A stretch of DNA of 43,957 nt from a virus (IMGVR_UViG_3300022220_000008:1-43957), one strand, 5' to 3'. Shown: positions 14,713 through 22,240, counted from the stretch's first letter. Notes: a model not told the origin generated them from the letters alone. Numbers and translations are program-made.

Positions 14713-14961
14713 ATGGCCACCCCCCGCAAAGGCTCCGCACGCTGGACCGAGGAGAAGCTGCGCACCATGGCAGAGGCTGTCGAGCGTGGCAGCATGGGAG
14801 CGGTAAATGCCAAGGTCGCGGCGGATCTGTATCGGGCAGCGTACCATCAGCGGATCTCGCGGGCGCAGCAGAAGCGGGCCGGGACGATGGTCGAGGACTT
14901 CCTTGACGATGACGAGATGGTTCCAGGTTTGAAGCTGATCGAAGGCGAGAAGGTTGGGTGA
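14713..14961 (+). CDS. Small basic helical protein before TerL1, 82 aa
   Basis: The N-terminus is basic (ATPRKGSARWTEEKLRTMAE), followed by a helical stretch (AKVAADLYRAAYHQRISRAQ) and an acidic tail (EDFLDDDEMVPGLKLIEG). It overlaps the TerL1 start by four bases (GTGA). Position and size would fit a small terminase partner or packaging accessory factor for TerL1, but no TerS signature is visible, so this is inference only. Confidence 0.55.
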   Translation: MATPRKGSARWTEEKLRTMAEAVERGSMGAVNAKVAADLYRAAYHQRISRAQQKRAGTMVEDFLDDDEMVPGLKLIEGEKVG

Positions 14962-16364
14962 CAGGCTCGATCCTAACCGCCACCCGTGAGTTCCTGCACG
15001 GCGCTCAGCCGAAGATCATCCTACCCGACAACATCCGTGAGTTAACGGGCTTCCAACCGAACGCGTTGCAGGCGGAATTGCTCGCGATCAAGGCGCGGTT
15101 CCAGGTCCATTTCGTCCACCGCCGCGGCGGCAAGAGCTATGGCTATCTGCACCACATGGCCGAGCGCTTGATCGAATGCCCGTTCAAGAAGCCGCGCGGC
15201 ATGTTCACGGCCCAGGCGCTGGACCAGGCTATCGATATCGCGTGGGAGTACCTGCTGGAGATCGCCGAGGCGATACCTGGGGCGTACCCGTACAAGCGCG
15301 ATTACTCGATCTTTCTGCCGACCAGGATCGGATCAGAGGCCAAGATCAAGCTGAAGGGCACTGAGAAGCTGGGCGATCACGCCCGCGGCAAGTACCTCGA
15401 TTTCGTGGTGCAGGACGAGGGCGCGTTCGACCCGCCGGGCTATTGGCGCTCCAACATTCGGCCGATGCTGGCGGACCAGACGCGCCGCGGATTCGACCGG
15501 CACGGCTACCCTAACCAGACATCGGTTCGGATCTCGACGATCAACGGTCGGACCCACATGTGGCGGGCGCACCGCGAGGCTGTGGCGTGGATGGAAGGCC
15601 GCTCGGTGATCAAGCGGGACGCCAAGACCGGGCGCGAGCGCGAGATCACCCGCAAGGGATGGGCCGGCATTTTACGCACGGTCCACGACACCGGATTGAT
15701 CGATGAGGAAGAGATCGAGGAGCTTCAGGCAGATCTGACGCCGAGCGAGTTTCAGCGCGAGTTTCTGCTTGATCCTGACGCCATGGTCGAGGGCGCAATC
15801 TACGCCGACGAGCTCGCCCGGCTGCGCAAGCACGGCATGATCACAACGGTGGCCTACAACCCGGACTATCCGGTCAATAGCTGTTGGGATATCGGCTGGA
15901 ATGACAAGGCAGGTTGGTTCTTCCAGCTGATCGGGCCGACCGTGAACTGGTTGCGCTACAGCCACTGGCGCAAGAAGCGCTGGCACCGGGTACTGAGCGA
16001 CATGCACCAATGGAATTGGAAGTGGGGCAAGCACATCTTCCCGCCCGACGCCAAGCATCACAGCAACGACGGCCAGCAATGCCAAGCGACCTTGCGCGGG
16101 CTCGGGATGTCGATGACGGAGGCGCCCAGGATCTCCAAGCAAGATGCGTGCGAGACGATCGTGCCTAAGATCATCCTGCGCTCGAAATACGACGAGGGTC
16201 ATTGCGCAGACGGGATCGACGCCTTGGCGCTCTATCAGGTGACCTATGACGAGGAAACGGACCTGTGGAGCGATGACACGTCTAAGTCGTGGACCAAACA
16301 CCCATGCGACGCAAAACGCTACGGCTGTTGCTGGATTGACCGCACGTTGAACGGCCATGCCTGA
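14958..16364 (+). CDS. Terminase large subunit-like ATPase-nuclease (TerL1), 468 aa
   Basis: The ATPase half shows Walker A VHRRGGKS at 53-60 and Walker B plus catalytic carboxylate FVVQDE at 149-154, followed by NIRPMLADQTRRG. The nuclease half is RNase H-like with the three expected acidic positions: D311 (SCWDIGWND), D364 (FPPDAKHH) and D451 (HPCDAKRYG, the HxxDA end motif). All key residues are present and the length is normal, so it looks active. The start is GTG at 14958, overlapping the upstream gene. It is distinct from the second large terminase at 27940 and is not next to the portal gene. Confidence 0.88.
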   Translation: MTGSILTATREFLHGAQPKIILPDNIRELTGFQPNALQAELLAIKARFQVHFVHRRGGKSYGYLHHMAERLIECPFKKPRGMFTAQALDQAIDIAWEYLLEIAEAIPGAYPYKRDYSIFLPTRIGSEAKIKLKGTEKLGDHARGKYLDFVVQDEGAFDPPGYWRSNIRPMLADQTRRGFDRHGYPNQTSVRISTINGRTHMWRAHREAVAWMEGRSVIKRDAKTGREREITRKGWAGILRTVHDTGLIDEEEIEELQADLTPSEFQREFLLDPDAMVEGAIYADELARLRKHGMITTVAYNPDYPVNSCWDIGWNDKAGWFFQLIGPTVNWLRYSHWRKKRWHRVLSDMHQWNWKWGKHIFPPDAKHHSNDGQQCQATLRGLGMSMTEAPRISKQDACETIVPKIILRSKYDEGHCADGIDALALYQVTYDEETDLWSDDTSKSWTKHPCDAKRYGCCWIDRTLNGHA

Positions 16365-16780
16365 TGTTCGGCTGGCTGTTCGGTGGCGGAAAGCGCAAGC
16401 GCCGCGCGAAAGATCCGGGCTGGAACCACACCAACGCCTTCAACTTCGCAAAGCCGTCGAGGGCGCCTCGACGGGGCACCGGTCTCGACAAGTGCCGGGC
16501 GAAGGTCAAGCGCTTGGAAGCGATCATCAAGCAGAAGAACAACGAGATCATGCAGCTCAAGCGGATCAACAAGGCTCAGCAGCCGATGAAGGATGATGTC
16601 GTAAATGAGGGCACCTATGCCTACTACCAGGCGGGCCTCAAGCGCATCATGGCGCTGCTCAACTCGCGCGGAGACTGGGCTGATGTGATGGTCCCTGGCA
16701 TCCGACGCGAGGTTAACGGGATGCTCGGAACCAACATCGAGTGGGATGCCAAGCGACGGCGTGGTGTGAGGCGGCGATGA
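16364..16780 (+). CDS. Basic coiled-coil protein, 138 aa
   Basis: A very basic start (GGGKRKRRAKDPGW) leads into a coiled coil (LDKCRAKVKRLEAIIKQKNN then EIMQLKRINKAQ), and the end is again basic (WDAKRRRGVRRR). These ends suggest nucleic acid binding. It starts at the TerL1 stop and ends in an ATGA overlap, so it is coupled to TerL1. No family is recognised; a packaging or DNA-binding accessory is plausible. Confidence 0.65.
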   Translation: MFGWLFGGGKRKRRAKDPGWNHTNAFNFAKPSRAPRRGTGLDKCRAKVKRLEAIIKQKNNEIMQLKRINKAQQPMKDDVVNEGTYAYYQAGLKRIMALLNSRGDWADVMVPGIRREVNGMLGTNIEWDAKRRRGVRRR

Positions 16781-16977
16781 GCAAGGAGGAAGCATTCAAA
16801 GAGCTAACAGCGATCACGGTCCTGCTGTGGGAGCTGGTCGATAGACAGGCCAAGGATGAAGGCATTTGGTTCTTAGCCGAGACCGTGACCGAGGCGTACC
16901 TACAGCAGGAGCTTCGCAAGCTTCATGATGTCGTCGAGCGGCAAGCTGTCGCCTTTGGCAAGGCCATGGATAAATGA
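16777..16977 (+). CDS. Hypothetical helical protein, 66 aa
   Basis: The ATG at 16777 overlaps the previous stop (ATGA). The sequence is a continuous set of amphipathic helices (EEAFKELTAITVLLWELVDR, AYLQQELRKLHDVVERQAVA). It is soluble, unrecognised, and coupled through ATGA to the HNH gene. Confidence 0.6.
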   Translation: MSKEEAFKELTAITVLLWELVDRQAKDEGIWFLAETVTEAYLQQELRKLHDVVERQAVAFGKAMDK

Positions 16978-17357
16978 GCCTGGAGAGCGCCGCATTCCTC
17001 GCCTCGGTCGTGCTCTTGGCGCTCTGGCACGTGGGAGCCATAGGATGGCTCTGGAGGCGCTTCGTTCTTCGTCCGGTCACATCGGTATGGAAACGCCCCA
17101 CATCGTCGCCTGAGCGGCCTGCTGTGCCGAATGGGCTGCGCTTCTCGATCTTCCAGAGGGACAAATTCAGGTGTGTCTATTGTGGGCGCCGAGTCCGCGA
17201 TGGTGCGGAGCTCGACGCCAAGCGTCTCGATCACTTCGTGCCCTGGCGGATCACCAAGAAGCACGAGGCGAAAAACTTCGTAACCGCTTGTAGACAATGC
17301 AATTCTGGTAAGGGCGGTCGAGTTCTGGATCAGCCGATCGAGGATTTCGTGCGCTAG
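16974..17357 (+). CDS. HNH endonuclease with N-terminal membrane segment, 127 aa
   Basis: Residues about 6-24 (AAFLASVVLLALWHVGAIGW) are hydrophobic, followed by a basic linker. The HNH domain follows: FRCVYCGRRV (first CxxC), LDHFVPWRI (the H and nearby acid), NFVTACRQCNSGKGG (N, second CxxC). It is a compact zinc-supported nuclease. HNH genes next to terminases are known to help cos-type DNA cleavage in some phages (HK97 gp74 family); here it closes a TerL1-led set of genes. The membrane-like N-terminus is unusual for that family. Confidence 0.8.
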   Translation: MSLESAAFLASVVLLALWHVGAIGWLWRRFVLRPVTSVWKRPTSSPERPAVPNGLRFSIFQRDKFRCVYCGRRVRDGAELDAKRLDHFVPWRITKKHEAKNFVTACRQCNSGKGGRVLDQPIEDFVR

Positions 17358-17512
17358 GTCAGAGACGAGATCCACGCCTTCAGATCGTCCATGGCGAAGA
17401 TCAGCAAGGCAATGACGACGACCGGAGCGAAGAGCGCATCGATCGTGCGCACGGTTAGAGGCGCCCAGGTGTGATGCCTGCGCAGCCAAGGGCTAAAGCG
17501 GTGAATCTTCAT
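17354..17512 (-). CDS. Short membrane protein, 52 aa
   Basis: ATG 17512-17510 overlaps the upstream stop as ATGA. The sequence is basic first (MKIHRFSPWLRRHHTWAPL) and then has one membrane helix (IDALFAPVVVIALLIFAM), so the N-terminus should lie inside. It converges with the HNH gene, the two stops overlapping by three bases. It is the last gene of a leftward three-gene cassette headed by an RHH protein. Confidence 0.5.
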   Translation of the reverse strand: MKIHRFSPWLRRHHTWAPLTVRTIDALFAPVVVIALLIFAMDDLKAWISSLT

Positions 17513-17646
17513 TGGTTGGCTTCCTCTGGTGTAGGGCTAAGTGATGTCACGGCGTTTATGGCGTTCTTGGCCTTGATCATGGCGATATGCCATTTTTCGG
17601 ATTTCATCTCTCGCATGTACGTCCAAGTGCCCTTCCCTACCGTCAA
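17509..17646 (-). CDS. Small hypothetical protein, 35-45 aa
   Basis: This frame (motif KSEKWHIAMIKAKNAINAVT) ends in an ATGA overlap with the next gene, which argues for it. The start is uncertain: TTG at 17646 gives 45 residues and ATG at 17616 gives 35. A competing frame in the same DNA, starting at an ATG that overlaps the RHH stop, would encode an arginine-rich 45-residue product. Confidence 0.35.
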   Translation of the reverse strand: MTVGKGTWTYMREMKSEKWHIAMIKAKNAINAVTSLSPTPEEANQ

Positions 17647-17674
17647 GCCGATCTAGACTTGACCTCAATCTCAT

Positions 17675-18016
17675 TCAGCTTTTCAGGATCATTTGAGTGC
17701 GGTGGTAACCAAGCTCACGAGCCAGCACATCAGCCACCGCCTCGACGCGACTAGTCGCTACACCATCGGCCTGCTCCTTCAGCCAAGCGTCGTTGGCCTC
17801 GATCACATCCTCAGCCAGATCTCTCAGATCCTCCGATCTCGGCACCATCTCGCCATTCGCCCACATCTCCAGGACATGGACGAGCAGCGCGTTGCGCGTC
17901 GGCTTAGGGCTCATGCGCGATTGGATATCGTTGATCTTCACAGCCAAAGCATCGGGCACGTAGACGTGCCAATCCTTGTGGCCTGGTGTGACCGTCCATT
18001 TCGGTTGCTTCAACAT
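17675..18016 (-). CDS. Ribbon-helix-helix-like regulator, 113 aa
   Basis: DWHVYVPDALAVKINDIQSR followed by TRNALLVHVLEMWANGE gives the strand, helix A, helix B pattern of an RHH DNA-binding domain at residues about 14-55. An acidic helical extension follows (EDLRDLAEDVIEANDAWLKE). I chose ATG 18016-18014; an upstream frame to 18061 runs through the operator. It heads the leftward cassette and lies next to a palindromic hub, so it probably represses its own and the opposing promoter. Confidence 0.68.
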   Translation of the reverse strand: MLKQPKWTVTPGHKDWHVYVPDALAVKINDIQSRMSPKPTRNALLVHVLEMWANGEMVPRSEDLRDLAEDVIEANDAWLKEQADGVATSRVEAVADVLARELGYHRTQMILKS

Positions 18017-18032
18017 CACGTGTCCTTTTTGG

Positions 18033-18075
18033 GTTGACAAAGGACATCCTATATAGGACACTCGTGTTTGTCAAC
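18033..18075. promoter_or_regulatory. Second face-to-face promoter hub with nested palindromes
   Basis: GTTGACAAA (18033-18041) and TTTGTCAAC (18067-18075) are perfect inverted arms, each with a -35-like TTGACA pointing inward. The centre contains the perfect palindrome TCCTATATAGGA (18047-18058) and the direct repeat AGGACA. Leftward, TTGACA is followed after 17 bases by TAGGAT (18051-18046), a good promoter for the RHH cassette. Rightward, the -10 (GACACT at 18057-18062) is poor. The design matches the hub at 2085-2125. Confidence 0.6.
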
Positions 18076-18090
18076 ACCAGGAGATACCCA

Positions 18091-18186
18091 ATGCAGCCCG
18101 ACGAGCAGATAGGTCTGGATCAAGCGGTGCCGTGGGCGGTCAATTGCGAGCATGACGGCGCCGAGATGCGCCCGGTGGAGAGGTGA
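18091..18186 (+). CDS. Very small protein, 31 aa
   Basis: The ATG has a strong ribosome site (CAGGAGATACCCA). The product is acidic with a few hydrophobics (QPDEQIGLDQAVPWAVNC). It is the first gene after the 18033 hub and is followed after one base by the next start. It could be a leader peptide or a small inhibitor; no family is recognised. Confidence 0.4.
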   Translation: MQPDEQIGLDQAVPWAVNCEHDGAEMRPVER

Positions 18187-18187
18187 G

Positions 18188-18586
18188 ATGGATCACATGA
18201 GATATACCGAGATCATCGAGGAACTGTCTGATTACGACCCGTCAGTCAAAGCTGCGCGTGTTGGATCGACCGTCACCATCGGTGAGATCGTCGAGATGGC
18301 CAAGGCCGCCGACACGATCGAACGGATTCAGAGCGAATGCACCTTTTGGCATGAAAAGTGGCGGCGCGATTGGCGAGCGCTTAACGAGGCCCGCGCCGAG
18401 GTCGAGCGGTTGAAGGCTGAAGCGCCACCAGATCATCGTTTCCAACTGCAATGCCCTATCTGCAAAACAGTCACCTATCATGAGGATTTAGGGCCATGGG
18501 TCTTCATCTTCGGCGTCATCGTCGGCACACTAGCCAAGACCGCCGGGCAGGGCTCGCAGGATGTCGGCGAGTTCGTTGCGGAGTAG
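18188..18586 (+). CDS. Hypothetical protein with coiled coil and Cys pair, 132 aa
   Basis: The ATG at 18188 follows GGAGAGGTGAG. The middle forms a coiled coil (WRALNEARAEVERLKAEA), then QCPICKTVTYHEDLG looks like half a zinc site, and a weakly hydrophobic end follows (WVFIFGVIVGTLAKTAG). It may associate with the membrane. No family is recognised. Confidence 0.6.
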   Translation: MDHMRYTEIIEELSDYDPSVKAARVGSTVTIGEIVEMAKAADTIERIQSECTFWHEKWRRDWRALNEARAEVERLKAEAPPDHRFQLQCPICKTVTYHEDLGPWVFIFGVIVGTLAKTAGQGSQDVGEFVAE

Positions 18587-18591
18587 GGATC

Positions 18592-18864
18592 ATGATCGTT
18601 TCAGGTTTTCTGTTCGTATTGGGCGTGGTGCTGTGCATCTGGTGCCTGGTCAATCTCGACGTGGTGATCGGCCTGATCTGGCTGGCATTCCTCGGGATCA
18701 TCATTCTGGCGATCGGTGCCGCGCTTTGGCTCGGTGCTAGCTGGGTAGTCCTGCAACTCGACCCGTCGCTGGCCGGCGAGGAGATAGCAAGTTACGGCTT
18801 CTTAGGCGCGGCTGCGCTCGTGTGGCTTGGGCTTCATTGGATCGGCAAGGGAGATGAGTCATGA
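18592..18864 (+). CDS. Polytopic small membrane protein, 90 aa
   Basis: The ATG at 18592 gives a protein that is almost entirely hydrophobic, with three likely membrane helices (IVSGFLFVLGVVLCIWCLVN, VVIGLIWLAFLGIIILAIGA, and YGFLGAAALVWLGLHWIG). Size and topology would suit a holin-like or exclusion protein, but it is far from the right-end membrane cluster. The upstream in-frame extension is arginine-rich and unlikely. It overlaps the next gene by ATGA. Confidence 0.6.
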   Translation: MIVSGFLFVLGVVLCIWCLVNLDVVIGLIWLAFLGIIILAIGAALWLGASWVVLQLDPSLAGEEIASYGFLGAAALVWLGLHWIGKGDES

Positions 18865-19115
18865 CCGACAAGCCCAAGACACCCGCAAAATATGGCGAAC
18901 CGCTCAAGGTGTTGAGTGACCAGGAAGCGATGAGGGCTTGCACACCAGAGGAGCTAGCCGAGAACGCACGCCGGCAGTACGAGCATCATCAAGCCTACAT
19001 GGCTGACCCTGCGCGGGAAGAGCGGCTGCTTGCTCACATGCTGAGGCGTGAGGCCGAGGTCGATGCCATTCTCTACCCGCCTCGGCGTGGGCTCATGAAG
19101 TGGCTGTTCGGATGA
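18861..19115 (+). CDS. Hypothetical protein, 84 aa
   Basis: It overlaps its neighbours by ATGA at both ends. The sequence is charged and helical (CTPEELAENARRQYEHHQAY, EERLLAHMLRREAEVDAILY) and ends with a short hydrophobic-basic tail (PRRGLMKWLFG) that could touch the membrane. No family is recognised. Confidence 0.6.
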   Translation: MTDKPKTPAKYGEPLKVLSDQEAMRACTPEELAENARRQYEHHQAYMADPAREERLLAHMLRREAEVDAILYPPRRGLMKWLFG

Positions 19116-19312
19116 CCGAGATCCCGGACACCCCAAAATCATGGCGCGTGGTTGCATGGGAGCTTGAGGATAAACTGTCCGAGTTCAAACGCTTCCGCGC
19201 CGATCCTAACTTAGGAATGCAACACGAGTTGCCCATGTTGGCTGACCTCGCGGAGAAGACGGCCGAGGTTGTTCAAAGGATTGTTGTGGCATTGATGGAG
19301 TTGGATCGATGA
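19112..19312 (+). CDS. Hypothetical helical protein, 66 aa
   Basis: The ATG at 19112 overlaps the previous stop. The sequence contains WRVVAWELEDKLSEFKRFRA and LADLAEKTAEVVQRIVVALM, two amphipathic helices typical of a small coiled-coil dimer. It is soluble and unrecognised. Confidence 0.6.
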   Translation: MTEIPDTPKSWRVVAWELEDKLSEFKRFRADPNLGMQHELPMLADLAEKTAEVVQRIVVALMELDR

Positions 19313-19557
19313 CCGAGAGCAAAGGCGAGGCGATTAGGCTTCCCCCGGCCCTAGGCGAGCCAGAACCTTTCCCATCGATGGGCGACGCCGGCTTGATGAT
19401 CAGCGTGCGAGAGATAGAAAACCGATACCTGGCAAGAGAGCGCCACAAGCGTCTGCTGAGGGTGCCACAGTCCTATGTCAGGCGGAATGTTCCATGGACG
19501 CTTTGGGAAAAGCTTGTGGGGTTGTGGAAAGGGACTTACGACCCCTATTTGCCCTAG
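19309..19557 (+). CDS. Hypothetical protein, 82 aa
   Basis: It is the last gene of the small-gene run, starting in an ATGA overlap. It is proline-rich at first (RLPPALGEPEPFPSMGDAGL), then basic and helical (IENRYLARERHKRLLRVPQS). No family is recognised. The gap after it holds the inverted repeat upstream of terS. Confidence 0.6.
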   Translation: MTESKGEAIRLPPALGEPEPFPSMGDAGLMISVREIENRYLARERHKRLLRVPQSYVRRNVPWTLWEKLVGLWKGTYDPYLP

Positions 19558-19559
19558 CA

Positions 19560-19605
19560 TCAACAACCAGTTAACATGGCCGCGGTGTACAAAAGGGGTT
19601 GTTGA
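19560..19605 (+). promoter_or_regulatory. Inverted repeat over the terS ribosome site
   Basis: TCAACAACC (19560-19568) and GGTTGTTGA (19597-19605) are perfect nine-base arms. The right arm overlaps AAAAGGGG, the likely ribosome site of the gene at 19610, so RNA pairing could hide it. As DNA it could be a binding site for the small terminase or a repressor. No convincing promoter boxes are visible here. Confidence 0.45.
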
Positions 19606-19609
19606 AACA

Positions 19610-20005
19610 ATGGCTGGAGCCCCAAAGGGCAACAAGAACGCTGAGAAGCACGGCTTCTATGCCGATGTGCTGACGCCTGAAGAGACACAGCTCTATGACG
19701 CCGCGCAATATGCCACGCTAGGCGATGAGGTTGCGGTCGGCAGAATCAAACTCAACCGGCTGCTCAAATACATGGCCGAAGGCAACGAGGTGGCAGAGGG
19801 CACGATCGGCCAAATGGATAGGATGCTCGGCCGGATCGGCGACCTCGAAGTCAAGCGCTCCATCATAGAGAGAAACCGCGCCGAGACAGGCCAGGGCGAC
19901 GATGGCGACTTCGAACGCCTCAAGGATCTAGCCGAGCGTACCAGCGTGCATAAAGTGACCTTCAAGCCGAATGGGCGGACCAATGGTAAATCCAACGGTA
20001 GCTGA
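19610..20005 (+). CDS. Terminase small subunit (TerS), 131 aa
   Basis: The N-terminus AGAPKGNKNAEKHGFYADVL followed by TPEETQLYDAA is the well-known start of one phage small-terminase family that recognises packaging sites in DNA. The middle (LGDEVAVGRIKLNRLLKYMA) and RIGDLEVKRSIIERNRAE fit its helical oligomerisation region. The ATG at 19610 is preferred over the longer open frame because the family signature begins there. It opens the late block. Which of the two large terminases it partners is not evident from position: TerL1 ends 3.2 kb upstream, TerL2 starts 7.9 kb downstream. Confidence 0.75.
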   Translation: MAGAPKGNKNAEKHGFYADVLTPEETQLYDAAQYATLGDEVAVGRIKLNRLLKYMAEGNEVAEGTIGQMDRMLGRIGDLEVKRSIIERNRAETGQGDDGDFERLKDLAERTSVHKVTFKPNGRTNGKSNGS

Positions 20006-20192
20006 GGGCGAACGAGCTTGGCGCCTTGTCCATGCGGTTAAAGATGAGTTGATGGATCGAGGCCTGAATCTTTCGACCGCCACAAAAGCGCAGCGCGATG
20101 CTGCTCTGGCTAAGGTGGGAGATAAGTTCATCACCGAGTTCGAGATGGCGGGGGATCTGGACAACGGGAAAGCCAAGAATGGCTCCGGTTAA
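19983..20192 (+). CDS. Hypothetical helical protein, 69 aa
   Basis: It overlaps the end of terS and the start of the tail-hub gene. ATG 19983 or 19971 is possible. The sequence (EGERAWRLVHAVKDELMDRG then TATKAQRDAALAKVGDKFIT) is helical and soluble. The coupled position suggests a late role, but no family is recognised. Confidence 0.5.
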   Translation: MVNPTVAEGERAWRLVHAVKDELMDRGLNLSTATKAQRDAALAKVGDKFITEFEMAGDLDNGKAKNGSG

Positions 20193-21690
20193 TCTAACCC
20201 TTCCCCTGACCGCCTGGCGCCCGGACGGCAGTGGCTTTCGTTCTGGCCATCTCAAGGTTGCCCGTGGATGCATAAGGGCCGGGGGCATTCCACCTTTCAT
20301 CCCAGCCCGCAAGCTGGTCAGCGTCACCGATTCGGTGCTGCCGGGCTTCGAGGGCGTCGACGCGCTGTTAGTTGGTGACGACACCAGCGCCGATCAGTCA
20401 TACCGCACCTATGCCGGCACCAAGAGTGCGATCTACGAGGCGACAGGCACGCCTCTGATATGGGCCGACGTGTCCAAGGCTGGTGGCTACACCGTGCCGG
20501 CTGAGGGGCGCTGGCGCACCACCCAGTTCGGCGGCGATCTGTTCGCAACCAACTTCAACGACCCGATCCAGTTCGTGAATGTGGCCGCTGGTGGCCTATG
20601 GGCCGACACAGGCGCGGCGAACATCCCCAAGGCGCGCTATATGGACGTGGTGCGCTCTGATTTCGTCTTCCTTGGCAACATCGACGATCCGGTCGACGGC
20701 ATCGTGTCGAACCGCATCCAGTGGGGGCCGTTTAGAGACCCGTTCGGCGATTGGAGCGACATCGCCACGCAAGCCGACAGGACCGACATACCGGACCTCG
20801 GCGAATGCACCGGCGTGACCGGTGGCGAGTGGGGCACGGCTCTGTTTCGCAATGGGATCGTGCGCTTCACTTACACACCAGGCGGCGCGGAGTTCTTTCA
20901 GGCGGACACCATCAGCCGCCAGATTGGTTGCGACTTCCCAGCGAGCGTGATCCGGGTCGGCAACATCACCTATTTCCGCTCTAGGGCTGGATGGCATCTG
21001 TTCGACGGCTCACAGGTCCAGGACATTGGCAGCGAGTGGACCGACCAGTGGACACAGGATGAGCTGCGTAGCGGGCAGGAGTTCCGCATTCAGCCGGGCT
21101 GGGATCGCGACGAAGAGGTGATCCGCTGGTTGTTCGTCGGCGAGGGCAGCCAGGGCGATGTGCCAAACCGGTGTTTGATCCTCAAGCCCGACCTCGGCAA
21201 GCAAGGCTGGTCATATCAGGATGTTGACGCCTACGTGCTAGGGCAGTTCGTTGCGCCCGGCACCAACCTGGATCTTGACCCATACCCGACGTTGGATGCC
21301 GACCTCCCACCGCTTGATGATCCGTTCTGGCAGAGCGGCAACCCGACCGCAGGCGCGATCAACACCCTCGGCGAGGCCGCGACGTTCAAGGGCACGCCGG
21401 ATGATGCCGAATGGACCTGGCCAGAGGGCATGGTGTCGGATGCAGCCCAGCGGGTGCAGTTGCTCGCAGGACTACCGATCACCGAGGGCGGATCGCCCGT
21501 GCTCAACATCGCAACCCGCAACGTGCTGAATGAGCCGCTGGTTGCCGGCACTGACGTATCACCGCAAGACAACGGTGACGTGGCGCTTAGGACCAATGCG
21601 CGCTATCAAACGATCACACTCAAGCAGTCCGGCGACTGGGAGTCAGCGACCGGGTTGCAGCTGAGTGGTGTGACGACGGGGGCTAGGTGA
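20179..21690 (+). CDS. P22 gp10-like packaged-DNA stabilisation/tail hub protein, 503 aa
   Basis: The start at ATG 20179 gives MAPVNLTLPLTAW. Repeated blade-like units are visible: RYMDVVRSDFVFLGN, then IQWGPFRDPFGDW (the IQW-DP-DW pattern typical of gp10-type proteins), ITYFRSRAGWHLFDGSQVQD, and FRIQPGWDRDEEVIRWLFVG. The family forms the hexameric, propeller-like hub that plugs the portal after packaging. The C-terminal part has an aspartate/proline-rich strand region. It is placed after terS and before the ejection genes. Confidence 0.78.
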   Translation: MAPVNLTLPLTAWRPDGSGFRSGHLKVARGCIRAGGIPPFIPARKLVSVTDSVLPGFEGVDALLVGDDTSADQSYRTYAGTKSAIYEATGTPLIWADVSKAGGYTVPAEGRWRTTQFGGDLFATNFNDPIQFVNVAAGGLWADTGAANIPKARYMDVVRSDFVFLGNIDDPVDGIVSNRIQWGPFRDPFGDWSDIATQADRTDIPDLGECTGVTGGEWGTALFRNGIVRFTYTPGGAEFFQADTISRQIGCDFPASVIRVGNITYFRSRAGWHLFDGSQVQDIGSEWTDQWTQDELRSGQEFRIQPGWDRDEEVIRWLFVGEGSQGDVPNRCLILKPDLGKQGWSYQDVDAYVLGQFVAPGTNLDLDPYPTLDADLPPLDDPFWQSGNPTAGAINTLGEAATFKGTPDDAEWTWPEGMVSDAAQRVQLLAGLPITEGGSPVLNIATRNVLNEPLVAGTDVSPQDNGDVALRTNARYQTITLKQSGDWESATGLQLSGVTTGAR

Positions 21691-22043
21691 TGCTGATCGA
21701 CGGGATGGAGTATGCAGAAGCTGGCTCGGGCATAAAGCCAGTCATCCGTTGCCCGAAGTGCGAGCAGCCGTATTTTGTGACCGGAGAGGAAGGTCGCAGG
21801 GAAAAGGCGGAATGCCCTGAGCATGGCATCTTTGAAAAGATGGTTGGGGGCCAGGTAGATCCGCAGTCATTCGTTGATGAGGAAGGGGTCACTCACAAGC
21901 TGAGCCCGCTGCGGTTTGAGCCTGGCGATGTTAGGGTCCGTCAGGAAAGCCCAACGTCTGGCATTGGACGGCTTGAGGTTCGCATTGACCGCCTCGAAGC
22001 GCTGGTCAAGCGCATTGCGACGCATTTGGGGATTGATGAATGA
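21690..22043 (+). CDS. Zinc-ribbon-like protein with coiled-coil end, 117 aa
   Basis: The ATG at 21690 overlaps the hub gene stop. RCPKCEQPYFV then AECPEHGIFEK gives a CxxC plus C-x2-H metal site near residues 20-45. The C-terminus is a coiled coil (GRLEVRIDRLEALVKRIATH). It may be a virion-associated or assembly protein given its place between hub and needle-like genes. No named family. Confidence 0.6.
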   Translation: MLIDGMEYAEAGSGIKPVIRCPKCEQPYFVTGEEGRREKAECPEHGIFEKMVGGQVDPQSFVDEEGVTHKLSPLRFEPGDVRVRQESPTSGIGRLEVRIDRLEALVKRIATHLGIDE

Positions 22044-22240
22044 AAACAGCGATCAAGGAAGGCGTCAAAGAGGGCGTCGATGCAGCGCGCATGTCGACGA
22101 TGATGCGTGAGCTCGTGGACAAGATTGGCGCGGACCCTGGAGCGCTGTTGGCTCGGGTCGAGGCGTTGGAGGCGGCGCGAATTGAGCATGAAGCCCGAAT
22201 AGCCTCCCTGGAAACGTGGCACCCGAATCCGCGACCATAA
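22040..22240 (+). CDS. Small coiled-coil protein, 66 aa
   Basis: It overlaps the preceding gene by ATGA. After a helical start (KEGVKEGVDAARMSTMMREL) it forms a heptad-rich coil (LLARVEALEAARIEHEARIA). It resembles the coil at the end of the preceding protein. The function is unknown; a structural or chaperone role fits the location. Confidence 0.6.
   Translation: MKTAIKEGVKEGVDAARMSTMMRELVDKIGADPGALLARVEALEAARIEHEARIASLETWHPNPRP

Noticed and set aside
19475-19609. 45-residue extension of TerS
   Set aside because: It overlaps the previous gene and the inverted repeat, and the family signature AGAPKGNKNA starts right after ATG 19610.
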